DNA of 64,000 nucleotides from Zopfochytrium polystomum (Eukaryota > Chytridiomycota > Chytridiomycetes > Chytridiales > Chytridiaceae): positions 1 to 64,000 of the forward strand of contig JAIVFJ010000121.1 in assembly GCA_025765615.1 (NCBI GenBank). Direction: 5' to 3'. The notes beneath the pieces are model-generated. The model searched no databases and was not told where the DNA came from. It was given only the letters and a program-made list of their open reading frames with translations. How positions within the stretch are numbered: position 1 is the first letter of the stretch; the number at the start of each line of letters is the position of its first letter. Position numbers and translations under genes: made by a program. Positions 1 through 10,744 of this stretch are shown one piece after another.

Positions 1-497
1 GGCCTGTAAAACTGCTTCTTTGTCATCGCGCGCCGCTCTTGCTGACAGCTTCCCCGCACCCTCGTTCGCGACAGCGACGTTGCTGGATCCGTTGCTCTCC
101 TGGCTCTCGAACGCCGGTTCCCGTTGTTGCTTTGGTGCGTGAGGGGGCGGCGTCCGCCCATTTCAATGCCCCAACGGCACCAGCACCTCCGCACCGCCCG
201 TCGGTGCATCACTCGATCGCGCCCTGCGGTGGCTCTTTGGCGGCGAGGACGGCGGGGCGTCAGCGGGCAGCGCGGGTCCGGATCCCGAGGCGGAGCCGGA
301 GGAGAGATGGAGAGGCGCTGGGGGCGGCGTGGTTCTTTAGGACGGAGCGGATCGGGCAGCCGATTTGCGCTTCGCGGATTGTTGGCCATCGCCCGCATGT
401 GGTGAGCACCACCACGCGATGAAGCCGATGATGAGAGGCCAAAGACGCCGCCGATCGTGCCGATGACGAGGATGGCGGTGATGGACAGCTCCACCAT
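1..497 (-). CDS. Possible partial membrane protein, open to the window edge
   Basis: A reading frame begins with ATG at 497 on the minus strand and runs off the window at position 1 without a stop. The first 20 residues (MVELSITAILVIGTIGGVFG) are hydrophobic enough for a signal anchor. The rest is Arg/Pro-rich and could be a GC-rich shadow. In a neighbouring frame the hydrophobic stretch continues into LIIGFIAWWC, so a one-base shift near 440 may exist. No family is recognised and the gene may not be real. Confidence 0.2.
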   Translation of the reverse strand, partial: MVELSITAILVIGTIGGVFGLSSSASSRGGAHHMRAMANNPRSANRLPDPLRPKEPRRPQRLSISPPAPPRDPDPRCPLTPRRPRRQRATAGRDRVMHRRAVRRCWCRWGIEMGGRRPLTHQSNNGNRRSRARRATDPATSLSRTRVRGSCQQERRAMTKKQFYR

Positions 498-1126
498 TTG
501 ATAGCTGCTGATTGCGTGCTTGCTTGCCTTGCTTGCTTGAGTGCTTGCCCTGACTTGATACGCCCTTTGCGACGGCAGGTTGGCTAGGCGGCTTGCTCCC
601 CCCGATCGGAGACGGATTGGGTTTGCAGGAAGCTCGACACAAGGTCAAGAAGGGTCAAGAAGGAGGGAGGGAAGGTGGTTTGTTGGTGTTGTTGGGTGGG
701 GCTGCAGTTAACTTTGTAGATGACGGGTCGATGTGCGAGCGCGCAGCCGAAACAAACAATGAAAGAAGCAGTCCACCACTCATTGTGCATCTCTCTTTTT
801 TTTTGCGCACCGGCTTGTCCATCTGTCTGTCTGCCTGTCTGCCTGTCTGCCCGTTTGTCTGTCTGTCTGTACGTTTGTCTCTCTGTCTGTCTGTCTGTGG
901 ATGAGCCAGTAGGCCTGTCTGTCTCCCTCTCTGTCGCACAACCTCTATCCCCCCCCGCCCACATTTCTTTTAGTGCTTCATCCCGCTTGTCTTTCTTGGT
1001 GGCTGAAATCTTGTCTTCGCAGTATGATCTGTCTGTCTCTCTGTCTGACCTTTGGTTGCTTCAATCCATCGATCGCTTTTTATTTTCAAAGTTCCGAGGT
1101 GGTAACCTCGCCAACTCCTTCCGCAG
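498..1126. repeat. Gene-poor stretch with a CTGT-type microsatellite
   Basis: Imperfect (CTGT/CTGC)n units occupy about 819-899, with shorter runs near 916-940 and 1028-1048. Open frames across them (poly Leu-Ser-Val-Cys on one strand, Asp-Arg-Gln-Thr on the other) arise from the repeat and are not genes. The stretch lies directly upstream of the coding exon at 1127 and may hold its 5' end or first intron. Confidence 0.8.
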
Positions 1127-2357
1127 TCCACGACCCCCAACGACCTCCACCTCGCCATCGCCCTCGACGCCGCGCTCGACGCCATCGCCCATCGATCGCC
1201 GCCGCCCACTTTCGCAGACCTCGCGGCCCTCGTCGAGGTCGCTTGGCGCGACACGCACCGCCCTCACGCCACCTCCGCTTGCAACAGCGCCGTGGAAGCC
1301 GCCACTGCGGTGCCGCTGCTCGGACAGCAGACCCCACGGGCGGCGCCGCACTTGTCGCCGCTGCCGAAGGCGCGGGACGCGGTTCGCAAGGCTGGGGCGG
1401 CGATGGCGGTGTTGAGCGAGTTGACGGGGCGGCTGAGCGTGACAGATACAAGCATGGTGGGCGGCACCACCGCAAAGCAAGCAGATAAAGAGGGCGGCGG
1501 CGTCTTTTGGGCGGTGGCCGTGATGGTCGTGTTCTTGGCTCGGATCGCTTCGTCGTGCCTTGTCGAAGCTGCCGAAGCGGCAGACCTGTTGGAGGAAATC
1601 GTGCAGCAGGTTCTGCACGTGGAGGCGCTCGCTGCGATATGCTCGCTGGACGGCTTGGACACGAAGGGACCAACGGGATCACGCGAAGCGGAAGACACTT
1701 GTCACGCGTAAGGATGTCTGCTTTGACAAAAGAATTACAGATCTTACTCCCAAGTCTTAATATTCGTGTAGAAGCTTCACGTGCCGGCTTCTCTGCCTCG
1801 CAGCGCTCTCCAGCATTTCGCACGCCTCCGCTGGAATTGCAACCTTGGAAACATTTTCGTGCGGCACGCAGTACGAAACGTTGCGGCTCGCGCTGGTACT
1901 CGTTTCTGAATCGCTGCTTCTCCGTCCATCCCCTTCACGCGAGTTCTCGATCCTGTTCTCCCTGACACCTCTTTCGAGGATACTCATCAGCGCAGAAAAT
2001 GCGTCGGCTGTCTTGAGTTTATTGTCTGAGAAGGATCAATTGGCTCTGGCCGAGAGGCTTATTGACGTTTACGAGGACTGCGCCGACGATCCCGACCATC
2101 AACACTGCGCTTGCCACCTTGCTCTAAAAAGGAATGCCGTTTCGATCCTGTCGTTGCCAGAAGTTATCAGTCCAGTCCTCCAAATGGTCGCCTGCCCCGA
2201 CATCCACCAGACGGATCTGCGCCGAAAAGCAGAATACGTCTCCGAGCGCGTGGCCACCATGATCGCGGCAGCATTCGCAATCCCAAACACCCCTTCCGAG
2301 CTCGATTCGGCGCTGTTTCTCTCCGAGTTCCGACGCTGGAAGGGCTGCTCTCCCTAA
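1127..2357 (+). CDS. Unrecognised alpha-helical protein, partial multi-exon model
   Basis: Two blocks read as real exons. The first starts after a TTCCGCAG acceptor at 1126 (TTPNDLHLAIALDAALDA...) and stays open to about 1700, including LVEAAEAADLLEEIVQQVLH. The second starts after GCCTCGCAG near 1803 and reads ALSSISHASAGIATLE... to about 2290, including a Leu-rich helical stretch and DLRRKAEYVSERVATMIAAA. Composition (Ala/Leu/Glu, regular helices) resembles HEAT/ARM-like helical repeats, but I do not recognise a family. The donor of the first block, any upstream exon with the ATG, and the 3' end are unresolved; the second frame reaches a stop at 2357, where it enters a segment repeated near 7.85 kb. 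The gene may therefore be truncated. Confidence 0.5.
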
Positions 2358-2770
2358 TATCCGTGGCGGCGACATTTTGGCTGAGCGACGACTGCCGTCT
2401 GCACGAGCCGTTTGCTCTCCGACAGGCTCTGATTCGCCAGCTGCTTTTCGAGGAAGAAGAAGGGGCACAGGCCCAATGTTGTGGCAGATTGCCCATGGTC
2501 GCTGCTGCATTTGACCAACCTAGTTCTTCCCCAATCCCGGAAGGCATCCTCCTCCGAGCCCGGCAGCTCGGCGAGGTTGTTTGGAGGTTCCACACGCACG
2601 AGTGCGGTGCAGGTTTGTCCCGCTGGGTTTCGACATTGCGGCGCTCAGCCTGGGTTCTCTTTTCGAACGGGGAAACTTTGAAGAGACAAAAGTAAAGGTT
2701 AAATGTGAGACTTAACAGTTTTTTCGCTGGCCACCGAGAGCTTTCCACAGCCGGATTCTGCGCATTATTC
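2290..2770 (+). repeat. Dispersed duplicated segment, copy 1 (partner 7838-8260)
   Basis: The sequence from 'gattcggcg' through 'gctttcc[ag]cagc' recurs at about 7838-8260 with small indels. Shared landmarks are 'tatccgtggcggcga', 'caggctctgattcgccagctgct' versus its diverged counterpart, 'ttgtggcagattgc' and 'gcgctcagcctgggttctct'. Frames are not conserved between the copies, so it is probably not protein-coding as it stands. The second copy lies directly upstream of the first polygalacturonase. Confidence 0.6.
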
Positions 2771-3539
2771 CTTTTTGTTTAGCAGGAAGCGAGGACGGAA
2801 ATGAAATTTTGCGGGCTCCCAAGGAGGAAATCTGCAAATGTCATTTCACATGGCCCAACAAGCGCTATCTCCACTTCCAGGATTTGTGGCAGATAGTTAA
2901 CCCATCGACCATTACAGTTCCTCCATCACACCAGCGGCTCAGACGACCGGTAGTCCGAGCCCTCATCCATCTACACAGGGGTGACTACTCTGGGAGGACG
3001 ACGCGCTATTGGCAGGTGAAAGATATGCACAGAAGTACGCAAAAAGAATCAAACAATCCCATCCAAGCCACAGATTGAAGCACGTTGCAACCCGCTCCCA
3101 AACCCACTACCAAGGAATAAGTACCACTTCCCATCCTACTCCTCACTTCTTGTTGCCTCCTCTTCCTTGCCCGGCAGTACCGTTCTTGCCACCACAAGTT
3201 TTTGTTGTCCTTGTTTTTCACGGAAGTATTCCCGGATCGCGTGCGTGCCGACGGGCTTTTGTACCATCACCTCGTTGTCTTTGCTGACACCTCGAAGCTC
3301 GCCGGTTGATGGAAAGAAAGGGCTTTAAGTGTGTGTGTGTGTCAGTGTGCGGGGCGTTCGTTCGTTCAAGGCTATTCCAACCGTCCACACCCATCACACC
3401 TTAGTGGCATCCAACTCGTTTGCAGTGAACGGGACGCGTTTCTGCTCCTTGATATCCGATTGCTCTCCAAGGAGTCCGGTGATTGTAGTGAAGGTCTTCC
3501 CGTTCTTGCCCACGCCCAGTTCCGACTTGACCTGTATTG
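2771..3539. other. Intergenic, nothing recognised
   Basis: Only short unconvincing frames are present. A (GT)n run lies near 3329-3345. I see no conserved protein or RNA. Confidence 0.5.
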
Positions 3540-4036
3540 ATGTGGACAATTAGGCAGGCTCGGCGAAGCGACAAGGAGGAGGGCGGCAGCCAGCAGGACG
3601 ACGACGACGACTGCGGCGAGCGGCATCATCGCGCCCGTCAGCGGCCTCAACACGCCTGTCAGCGGCCTCAACACTGGCGACAAGGTCACAATCGAGGGAA
3701 CCAAATACAAGGCAGGTGAATAAACCTTTCTCCCCCTGTTGCGGGGCAACACCGCGCTCTCGTTGCCGTCCCCGCCCCACGCCCGCGCGCACAAACTGAT
3801 GTGGGTGTGTTTGTGCTCTCGGGCGGGGGAAGAGTTGTTGGAAACGAGACCGCGGTGTTGCCCCGGAACGGGTGGTGGAGGTTTTCTTCACGTGCCTTGT
3901 ATTTGGTTCCCTCGATTGTGACCTTGTCGCCAGTGTTGAGGTCGCTGAAGGGCATGATGATGCGGCTCGGCGAAGCGACAAGTAGGAGGGCAGCCAGCAG
4001 GACGACGACGACGACTGCGACGAGCGGGTGGTGAGA
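3540..4036. repeat. Imperfect inverted repeat flanked by direct repeats of a signal-peptide-like exon
   Basis: Arm one (about 3626-3805) and arm two (about 3806-3966) are inverted copies. Both contain the coding-like string LNTGDKVTIEGTKYKA, read on plus at about 3664-3715 and on minus at about 3945-3890. Outside the arms, 3548-3625 and 3962-4030 are direct copies that on the minus strand read AVVVVVLLAA(A)LLLVASPS, a signal-peptide-like helix built on GTC codon repeats. One copy has an ATG before it; the other has ACC at that position. A third, poorer copy lies near 7565-7625. These look like relics of a small secreted-protein gene rearranged by duplication. Confidence 0.55.
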
Positions 4037-4071
4037 GCAAGAAGAGTGAAGAGTCCGCAGGGAGGGAGGGA

Positions 4072-4555
4072 TCACGCTCTAATAATAAATAGTCGACTGA
4101 ATCGCTCAGCCAGCCCCGCAACGAGCGCTGGGTTATGGCCGGGGGGGAGGGGGAAACTTGCCAAAGATACTCACGCTCCTTGTTGACTCGAGCTGGAAGA
4201 AGGAAAAGATCGTTCGTGCGTTGCATTAACCAATAATTTGGCTCACAGGGTGCGGTGAGGTGGGGAGCTGGGGAGGGTGGGGGGTGGGAGGGACGTCGAA
4301 AAACAGTCGGATGTTCTTACGTAGATTCGCAAAGATGCTTGAGCCGCTCCGTTTGACTTGTTTGGGTGCAGAAGTTGGATAAGACGCAAAAGTGGATGGA
4401 CGTGGGGGAGAAATTTCGTAAGGTGGGAGTTGTCACGTACAGCTGGGCAGGCCATTCAAGTTCTTGGGAGCGGCGCGTACGCTGTAGCCCGCGGTGGCGA
4501 TGACGAGAAGAATGACTGCGAAGAGAGCCAGGAGCGACGACGGGAAGCCGGGCAT
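4072..4555 (-). CDS. Small secreted peptide, four exons, 74 aa (copy A)
   Basis: The minus-strand model has exons 4555-4441, 4356-4321, 4192-4175 (an 18-nt microexon) and 4127-4072. All three introns are phase 1 with good sites (GTACGTGAC, GTAAGAAC, GTGAGTAT donors; CCAG, ACAAG, CCCAG acceptors), and the exon lengths sum to 225 nt. The product starts MPGFPSSLLALFAVILLV, a clear signal peptide ending near AGYSVRA, followed by about 45 polar residues (AAPKNLNGLPSFKRSG...). No family is recognised. A near-identical copy lies at 46225-46678 with a different last exon. Secretion is inferred from the N-terminus; the role is unknown. Confidence 0.55.
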
Positions 4556-5430
4556 TTGATGGATTGATCTTATTTTCTGCGTTATACTGTATCTATTACA
4601 AACGACCTGGGATGACTGGCGGCATTTTTTTTTTTTTGCGAACAGGTTGGGCTGAGCCGAGGGGCGTGGACTCAGCCCACGCTGGTACTATCTTTTGTCG
4701 TTCGGTGTTATGTGTTGTGTCTGTTCGTGCCGCTGCGCGTTACTTCGCCCTGCCGTGTCCCCTCGGGCTTGGTGAGCTCCGATGCCGAGGCTTGCTTGCC
4801 TTTTTGGGCGGCGTTGACATTCTGGCTTCCGCGAGCTGGGCGCGGTGAACAAGCGTTCAAAAAACAATCAAACAACCAAACAATCAAACCTGCGACCGAC
4901 CGGCCGACAAGGTCCGAATACCATGCGCACACATTTTACGATCTACATGACCGGGGTACCTTGTCCTTGTGGGTTGGCACGGGGATACCTTCTCAGCACG
5001 AACAGCGTCTGAAAAAAAAAAGGGAAAAGCTTCTGCAGCACGCCGTGGAACGACGGAGTATTTACCGCGCTACCTTTCGTCGATGACACTTTTGCACAGC
5101 GAAAGGCAGCAAGGACGACACTGTTAGGATCAGGTTCCGTTGTTGGAAGACTCACCGCCAATTCTCCGTCGAACAGCAGCGTCCGCAGCACGACCTTAAA
5201 CCGCCGCTCCCCCACAAGGGCGCCTTCCTTGTACACCGTGACCACAGCATCCTCCATTTGCCGCTTGCCAGTGTGAGGATTTTCAAAGACTCAGGGATAC
5301 AGCCCACGGAGAATGAAGGAAACATCTGTCGGTCTTGAGGAGATTGCACGTGGTGCAGACGGCACTCGCGGCGAGTCGGTGCGCACCAGGTGCGAGACGG
5401 AAGTCTGCGATAGACGACGGTCAGGGAAGT
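4128..5430 (+). repeat. 1.3 kb segmental duplication, copy A (partner 46258-47495)
   Basis: The block from 'ctgggttatggc' to 'gacggtcaggga' is repeated in the same orientation 42 kb away with small indels. It carries the secreted-peptide gene and the exon at 5156-5289. In this copy that exon's frame and its GTGAGT donor are intact; in the partner they are damaged. Confidence 0.85.
5073..5289 (-). CDS. Orphan exons of an unrecognised gene
   Basis: The minus-strand interval 5289-5156, between a CTGAG acceptor and a GTGAGTC donor, reads ENPHTGKRQMEDAVVTVYKE and continues GALVGERRFKVVLRTLLFDG. This has strongly coding composition. A further candidate exon begins at 5073 after CGACGAAAG. The 5' and 3' ends are not resolved; upstream is a (GA)n microsatellite. 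The copy at about 47231-47355 has lost an A in the first codons and several internal codons, which supports coding origin here and decay there. No domain is recognised. Confidence 0.4.
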
Positions 5431-5433
5431 ACG

Positions 5434-5435
<2 letters not shown>

Positions 5436-5475
<40 letters not shown>
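5436..5475 (+). repeat. (GA)n microsatellite
   Basis: About 20 perfect GA units lie immediately beyond the end of the 1.3 kb duplicated block. They create Ser-Leu and Arg-Glu pseudo-frames that are not genes. Confidence 0.95.
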
Positions 5476-5480
<5 letters not shown>

Positions 5481-6900
5481 CACGGTGTCGGACACCCGAG
5501 CCTCTGATCAAGACTGGATGAAATGCTGCTTTGAGCTCCCGCCGGCGAACGGCGCCCACGGAATACCCAGTGAACAACCAACCCTGCTGGCATGGATGGC
5601 ATCATAGAAAAATAGCCGGTACCCTTCCCCTCCTTCAAGACGCGTATGTTTTCCCCACGCAACGCTGCTTCTGCACCTGATTGCGCTCGAGACCCCCAGT
5701 AACCGCCTGTCGCTCAGGTGACGAGGGATGTTTAAGCAAAGACGTCTCCTTAGGGTTAGGAAGAAAGGGCTCTTGCGCAAACTGGCGGATGTGGGGGCCG
5801 TCATTTTTTCAGTGTGTATAAAGTGATTCAAGGCATGGCATGATTTTTTGGGGAAAACACCTTATGATCATTAATCAATTGTGCAAACCCTTACGCGCCG
5901 CCGCCGCCGCTACCGCTGCCCGACTCCCGCCGCCCCCCGCTTACCGTATTCTACTTCGTCGTCGACCTCCACCGCCGTCGCCATCCCCAGAGCGGCGACG
6001 CCAATCCGCCAGCGGTCCGCCCTCGCGCGGACGGACCTAGCGGCCGTTACCGACGGGGCCGGCTGCGGGTGTAAAACATACGGATTCGAGCCGCTTTAAC
6101 TCCTCTTTCAGATCCTCAAGATGCCAGAAACTAGAGAATCGGACGGCGAGAAGCTGAAACGAGGGTAAGCTCAAAAATGGACTCCAGCATTTCATGATGC
6201 TGTAACTGGATCTTGCCTCGAGTTGTCTGTTCCGTGGTGTATATCCTTCAGGCGGTCTCACCACCAACTTTGATCACCACCGTAATACCACAAATAGTCA
6301 TGGACCGTCTCTCGCGCGACAGAGAGGCCATTCAGCCACTGATCTTACAGACCTGATCGCGTTCACCAGGTGAGGATTGTGCGGCTGCTCGAGCGGTTGA
6401 GGGTTTCGTAGACGACGTCCGCCACCTCGACCAGCAAAACAGCCGCCCCATCCATTTGCATCGCACCTAATCCTAAGGTTGACCTCGCGTCCAAAGAAAG
6501 TTCAAAGACATGCGCTGCGGCCGCGGGTGGACCCTCTTTCTCAAGATGGTCTCAATTGTACAGATCGGAGGGAGAACGGAGTGTTTGTTCCGCGCTTCAG
6601 CAGCGCAATCGCTAGCGCTGGCGTGCGCACGATGCGATCGATTGTAATACGGGAGGAGGATGTTGTCCGGTCTTTTGTATGATTCTGTAATTACCCCTCG
6701 GCGAACTCCCTCATCCAGTCGACAACTACAAGTACCAAGACAAGCGCATCAACCAGTCGGTAGAACGTGCTGTAGCGGTAAGAAAGATCTTACCATGAAT
6801 ATCGAGACAGCTCTCTTGATTCAAATGTCAACCACGATGACCGTCCGGGAAAATGGAGCCAAAACGGTCGAAACGGGCCTGCAGAACTTTCAGCGTTCAG
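5476..6900. other. Intergenic, nothing firmly recognised
   Basis: Frames are short and biased by simple GC-rich sequence (a run of CCGCCG units near 5895-5950). Nothing resembles a conserved domain. Confidence 0.5.
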
Positions 6901-7110
6901 GACGCCACGACCCCCTTCGTCGCAATTATTCTCAACGTCCTCATCGAGTTCGACACGGCGCCCAACGTGGGCGCCGACGGCTACAGCACCTTGAGCGAGG
7001 TGTTCGCCTTCGGCGTGTCGGTCGAGCCGTTGGAGCTGAACGCCAACAAGACGGTCATCGACGTCATCCTGGGCACGATTTTTCACGGCGACGGCGTGGA
7101 TGGACAATCC
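6901..7110 (+). CDS. Orphan exon, 70 codons, unknown family
   Basis: After an acceptor at 6898-6900 (GCGTTCAG) the frame reads DATTPFVAIILNVLIEFDTA and onward through SEVFAFGVSVEPLELNANKT to a GTATGA donor at 7111. Length is 210 nt, phase 0 on both sides. Codon use and composition look coding and differ from the flanking sequence. The flanking exons, start and stop were not found, so this may be a relic of a larger extracellular or carbohydrate-active protein. Confidence 0.4.
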
Positions 7111-8391
7111 GTATGACGAGCTGCCGGGGTCCGCGTACCCAAAGCTTCCGGTCGTGGCAAACGGGTGATTTTTTTTAGTGACGTTCAGGGAGCGGGACTG
7201 ACGGGGTTTTCCCCTCATCGTCTAACCGCAGTTTTTCGGGCTCCTCGCGCTTGCGCACTTTGTCATCGCAATAAGCACAAAAATGGGCGCAACGGTCGGC
7301 CTGGATGCTGGATAAGTTTATCACCTTGAAAGAACTTTTCGCCGCAGGTTCATTTGGAGTCCATGAAAGTTGACAGGGTTGTTGCTGAAGGAGCTGACAA
7401 CACGTCTAAATTTGCGTGGGCGACTGCTCTCGCCCGCCTGCTCTATCGTCCACCACCGGCCACCACAACGCTTTGTTTTTGGCCCGAACTCATTGCCGTT
7501 ATCTTCGAGCTGCGCTCCAAGACAGCAATCGCGAACCAGTTTTAGGGCTTACGCTGAGCACCCCTACTCATCCTCCAGCAGGACGACGACGACGACGACG
7601 GCTGTGACGAGCGGGCGGCGATGGGTGCAGGCGGCGACGGCCGCAGCGTGGAGACAGCGGCGACGGCCGGCTCGCGGGCGGACGCGCGGCGCGACACGTG
7701 CGTGGCGTAGCATCACTGAATCAAGAGTGTGAATTGATTCTTACTGGAGCGGAGTCAGCCCACAGAGAGCAAAAAGAGTGACTGGGACTGGGCGGGCGCC
7801 AAGCCGCGTGCCAGGCGGATGTGCTCGCCGTCTCCCACAGCACTCGTTCGTCCTCGATTCGGCGCGGGTCCTCTCCCAAGTTCCGGCGTTGGGAAGATTG
7901 CTCCCGCTGCTATCCGTGGCGGCGAGGTACGTTTTGGCTACTCCGACAGGCTCTGACTCACCAGCTGCTGTTTGAGGAAGAAGAATGGGCGCAGGCCCAA
8001 AAATGTTGTGGCAGATTGCTGCTGCATTTGACCAATCCAGCAATTCCTCCTCAATCCCGGAAATCATCCTCCTTGGTTGCTTGGAGGTTCCACACGCAGG
8101 TTTGGCCCGCTGGAGCTCGGCATTGCAGCGCTCAGCCTGGGTTCTCTTTCTTCAAAGGGGGAAGAGAAACTTTGAAGAGACACAAACAGTCCAATAGAAA
8201 CAACAAAGAGAGCTTTCCGCAGCGGGGGTGTTTGCGCATTATTACATTATTCCTTTTTTGCACACGGAAAAAGAAAGGCCGGGCTGAGCACACGCACACA
8301 GAAAAAAGTTTTTCATATAAAGACATCGAACGCCAAGCATAAGGGGGAAAAAAAAAAAAAAAAAGTTGCAGAAACAAAAAATTTACTAAGC
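7111..8391. other. Upstream region of GH28 copy 1; holds copy 2 of the dispersed repeat
   Basis: Positions 7838-8260 duplicate 2290-2770. Positions 7565-7625 hold a degraded GTC-repeat signal-peptide relic. Positions 8278-8294 hold the CGGGCTGAGCACACG element shared with the other two GH28 genes, and an 18-A run lies just before the start codon region. Confidence 0.6.
8278..8294 (+). promoter_or_regulatory. Conserved element upstream of GH28 copy 1
   Basis: CCGGGCTGAGCACACG lies about 110 bp before the ATG. Near-identical elements sit at 10610-10624 and 12645-12660, about 130 and 115 bp before the other two GH28 starts. The role (core promoter or 5' UTR element) is inferred from position and conservation only. 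Confidence 0.45.
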
Positions 8392-9648
8392 ATGCGCAAC
8401 CTACTGCCCCTCCTCCTCGCCATCCTCACCTCCCTCCTCGCCGGCCTCACCGCCGTCGCCGCCGCCCCCATGGCGACCCCCATCACCCCTTGCGTCGTCA
8501 GCAGCTACGACGGCCTCAAAGCCTGCCTGACCTCGACCAACATCGTCCTCCAAGGTCCCTTCATCGTTCCCGCCAACAAAAAGATCGACATGTCCAAGCT
8601 CAAGAAGGGTACCAACGTGACCGTCAAGGGGCTCATCAAGTTTGCGCACTCGACCAAGCTGACAAAGTCGGACTTTCTGTTTACGCTGGGCGGCGAGAAG
8701 GTGACGCTGGACGGGACGAAGGGGACGTTGCACGGGAGCGGGAGCAAGTATTGGGATACGAAGGGGACGACGGGGGTAAACAATAGTAAGTTGTAAACGG
8801 AGCCTGCTTGCCTCGTCCGTCGTTCCGTCTCATCATTCGCCAACCAAAAACAGAGCCCATGTTCGTCAAAGTCATCACGACGGGCCACTCGCTCATCAAA
8901 GGTCTCACGGTCAAGAACCCGCCGGCCAACACGTTCAAGGTGGCCGGGTCCGACACGATCCTGAACGGCATCCACATTGACAGCAGCGACGGCGACAAGA
9001 AGAAGAACGGCAAGACACTGGGCAGCGACACAAACGGTTTCGGTGAGTCGCACCCTCTTCCAGATTTGCCTCTTTCTTCCCACCCTAACTATACTACCCC
9101 CCGCCTGAACAGACGTCACCGGCCACCGGATCACAATCCTCAGCAGCATCATCAAAAACCAAGCCGACTGCCTCACAATCCCCTCCGGCACGCAAATCTA
9201 CTTCCTCAACAACACCTGCAGCGGCGGCACCGGGATCTCCGTCGGCGCGGTCGCCTCCAACAAAGCCGTCACCCACGTCCGCGTGGAAAACTGCACGGTC
9301 GCCAACTCGGACATTGGCATCCGGATTAAAACGCTAGCCGAAGCCGAGGACGGCAAAGTCTCCGACGTCTTGTTCCGCGACATCAAGCTGAAGGACATTC
9401 GGAAGCGCGGGGTGGTGATCCGGCAGGACTTTTTGAAGGGCGGATCGACGGGGTCGCCGACGGACGGGGTGCCGATCACGAACGTGAGGTTGACGAACGT
9501 GCAGGGGAATATGGCGAAGGGGGCGACGCATAGCACGTTGGTGATGTGCGCGGCGTGCGAGGAGTTCAAGTTCACGAAAGTGAGGGTGACGGGGGCAAAG
9601 CCGAGTTGTATTGGGGTGAAGAAGTCGCTGGAGGGTTGCCATTCTTGA
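8392..9648 (+). CDS. GH28 polygalacturonase-like protein with altered active site (copy 1), 372 aa
   Basis: Exons 8392-8785, 8854-9042 and 9113-9648 join in phase (1119 nt). The N-terminus MRNLLPLLLAILTSLLAG is a signal peptide, so the protein should be secreted. The right-handed beta-helix repeats of GH28 endopolygalacturonases (pectin backbone hydrolysis) are clear from about residue 30 to the end. The RIK motif is kept, but other active-site positions differ from the canonical residues of Aspergillus niger PGII: NTDGFD is DTNGFD, NQDDC is NQADC, GHG is GTG, and QDY is QDF. Gene structure and frame are otherwise intact. It is probably a pseudoenzyme or pectin-binding paralogue rather than an active hydrolase. 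Two paralogues follow in tandem. Confidence 0.9.
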
Positions 9649-10744
9649 GGCGTGCTTCGTGAATTTTCGTCGATCGCAATGTGAGGTTGTTGGTTTGGTG
9701 TTTGCGTTGTGATTGCTTTCCTCTATTTTCGGTTCTCGTTTTGTTTAGTCTTCCCTTCTCGTTTTCTTTCTCAGTCAATATAGTTCAATCCGTTTTAAAC
9801 GAAAGCTCTCTCGTTATTTGGGGTTTCGATGGAGAAGTGGCTTGTCGACAGAGGCCTGACGGGAAAAAGCGTCCGCCACAACGTACTCTGGTTCAAGAAG
9901 TCCCCACTTCCGCCGTTTTGGGGGGTTCCACTGCTGGAGATGACAGGGTTACCCTAACCCTGTTGCTAAAACTGTTGACCTCCAAACTAGTCCACTCCCC
10001 AGCGGTAGCAACAGGTTTCCGCCCGGCTTATTCGGGATATGCTGAGGAGCCGGGGGCGAACGTTACGGGGGAAAAAAAAATAATTTAAAGTTCCTAGCCA
10101 GCTTGCTCGAAATAGATGCTTACGAAATGAAGCACTCAAAACATACAACCGCACGACCAAAGATAAAAATCACTGCTACCATGTGGAGCGGCGCAGCTGA
10201 TGGTGTAGAGCCGAGTTTGCTAGCAATAATCACTCTAGTGAATTCCGACCCAGTGGTTACGGCCTGCCTTCTTTCACGACGATTCGCTTGTCAAGAATCC
10301 AATTTCGGAACAGACGTGCGCATGAGGATTGGCGCGGCTGGGACTGTCAGCCAAACGTTCAGTTGACAGACCGTCGCTGGGTTCTGTCGCTGAACGAGAA
10401 TTCAACCGCTGGTACCATTTTTCGTTCTCTCGGGCGGCGCAGCCCGTGCCTTTGCGGAATTCAACGATCTTGCATCCACAATGAACTATCCAAAAAGGGG
10501 AAAAAAACAAAGATGACGAGGGGAGCATCGTCCGTCTGGCCCTTCCAGGCAGTTTCCAGAACCGGACGGTAAAAAAAGTCCCTTTTATGGTATTGAACGA
10601 AGAGATGTTCGGCTGAGCACACGGGAAAAAAAAAAAAATTGTAGACACGAAAAAGGAGACAAGGCATTTTCTCCTCCACTTGTTTTGTTGTTGGCGGATT
10701 TCGCTCGACGAAAGGAAACAGAAAAACTTACTCCGCCAACGCAA
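9649..10744. other. Spacer between GH28 copies 1 and 2
   Basis: No convincing gene. The shared upstream element CGGCTGAGCACACGGG is at 10610-10624, followed by a 13-A run. The rest shows only short frames. Confidence 0.6.

Noticed and set aside
720..1000. Cys/Leu/Ser-rich frames in 720-1000
   Set aside because: Generated by the CTGT microsatellite.
5436..5577. Ser-Leu repeat proteins around the GA run
   Set aside because: Products of the dinucleotide repeat.
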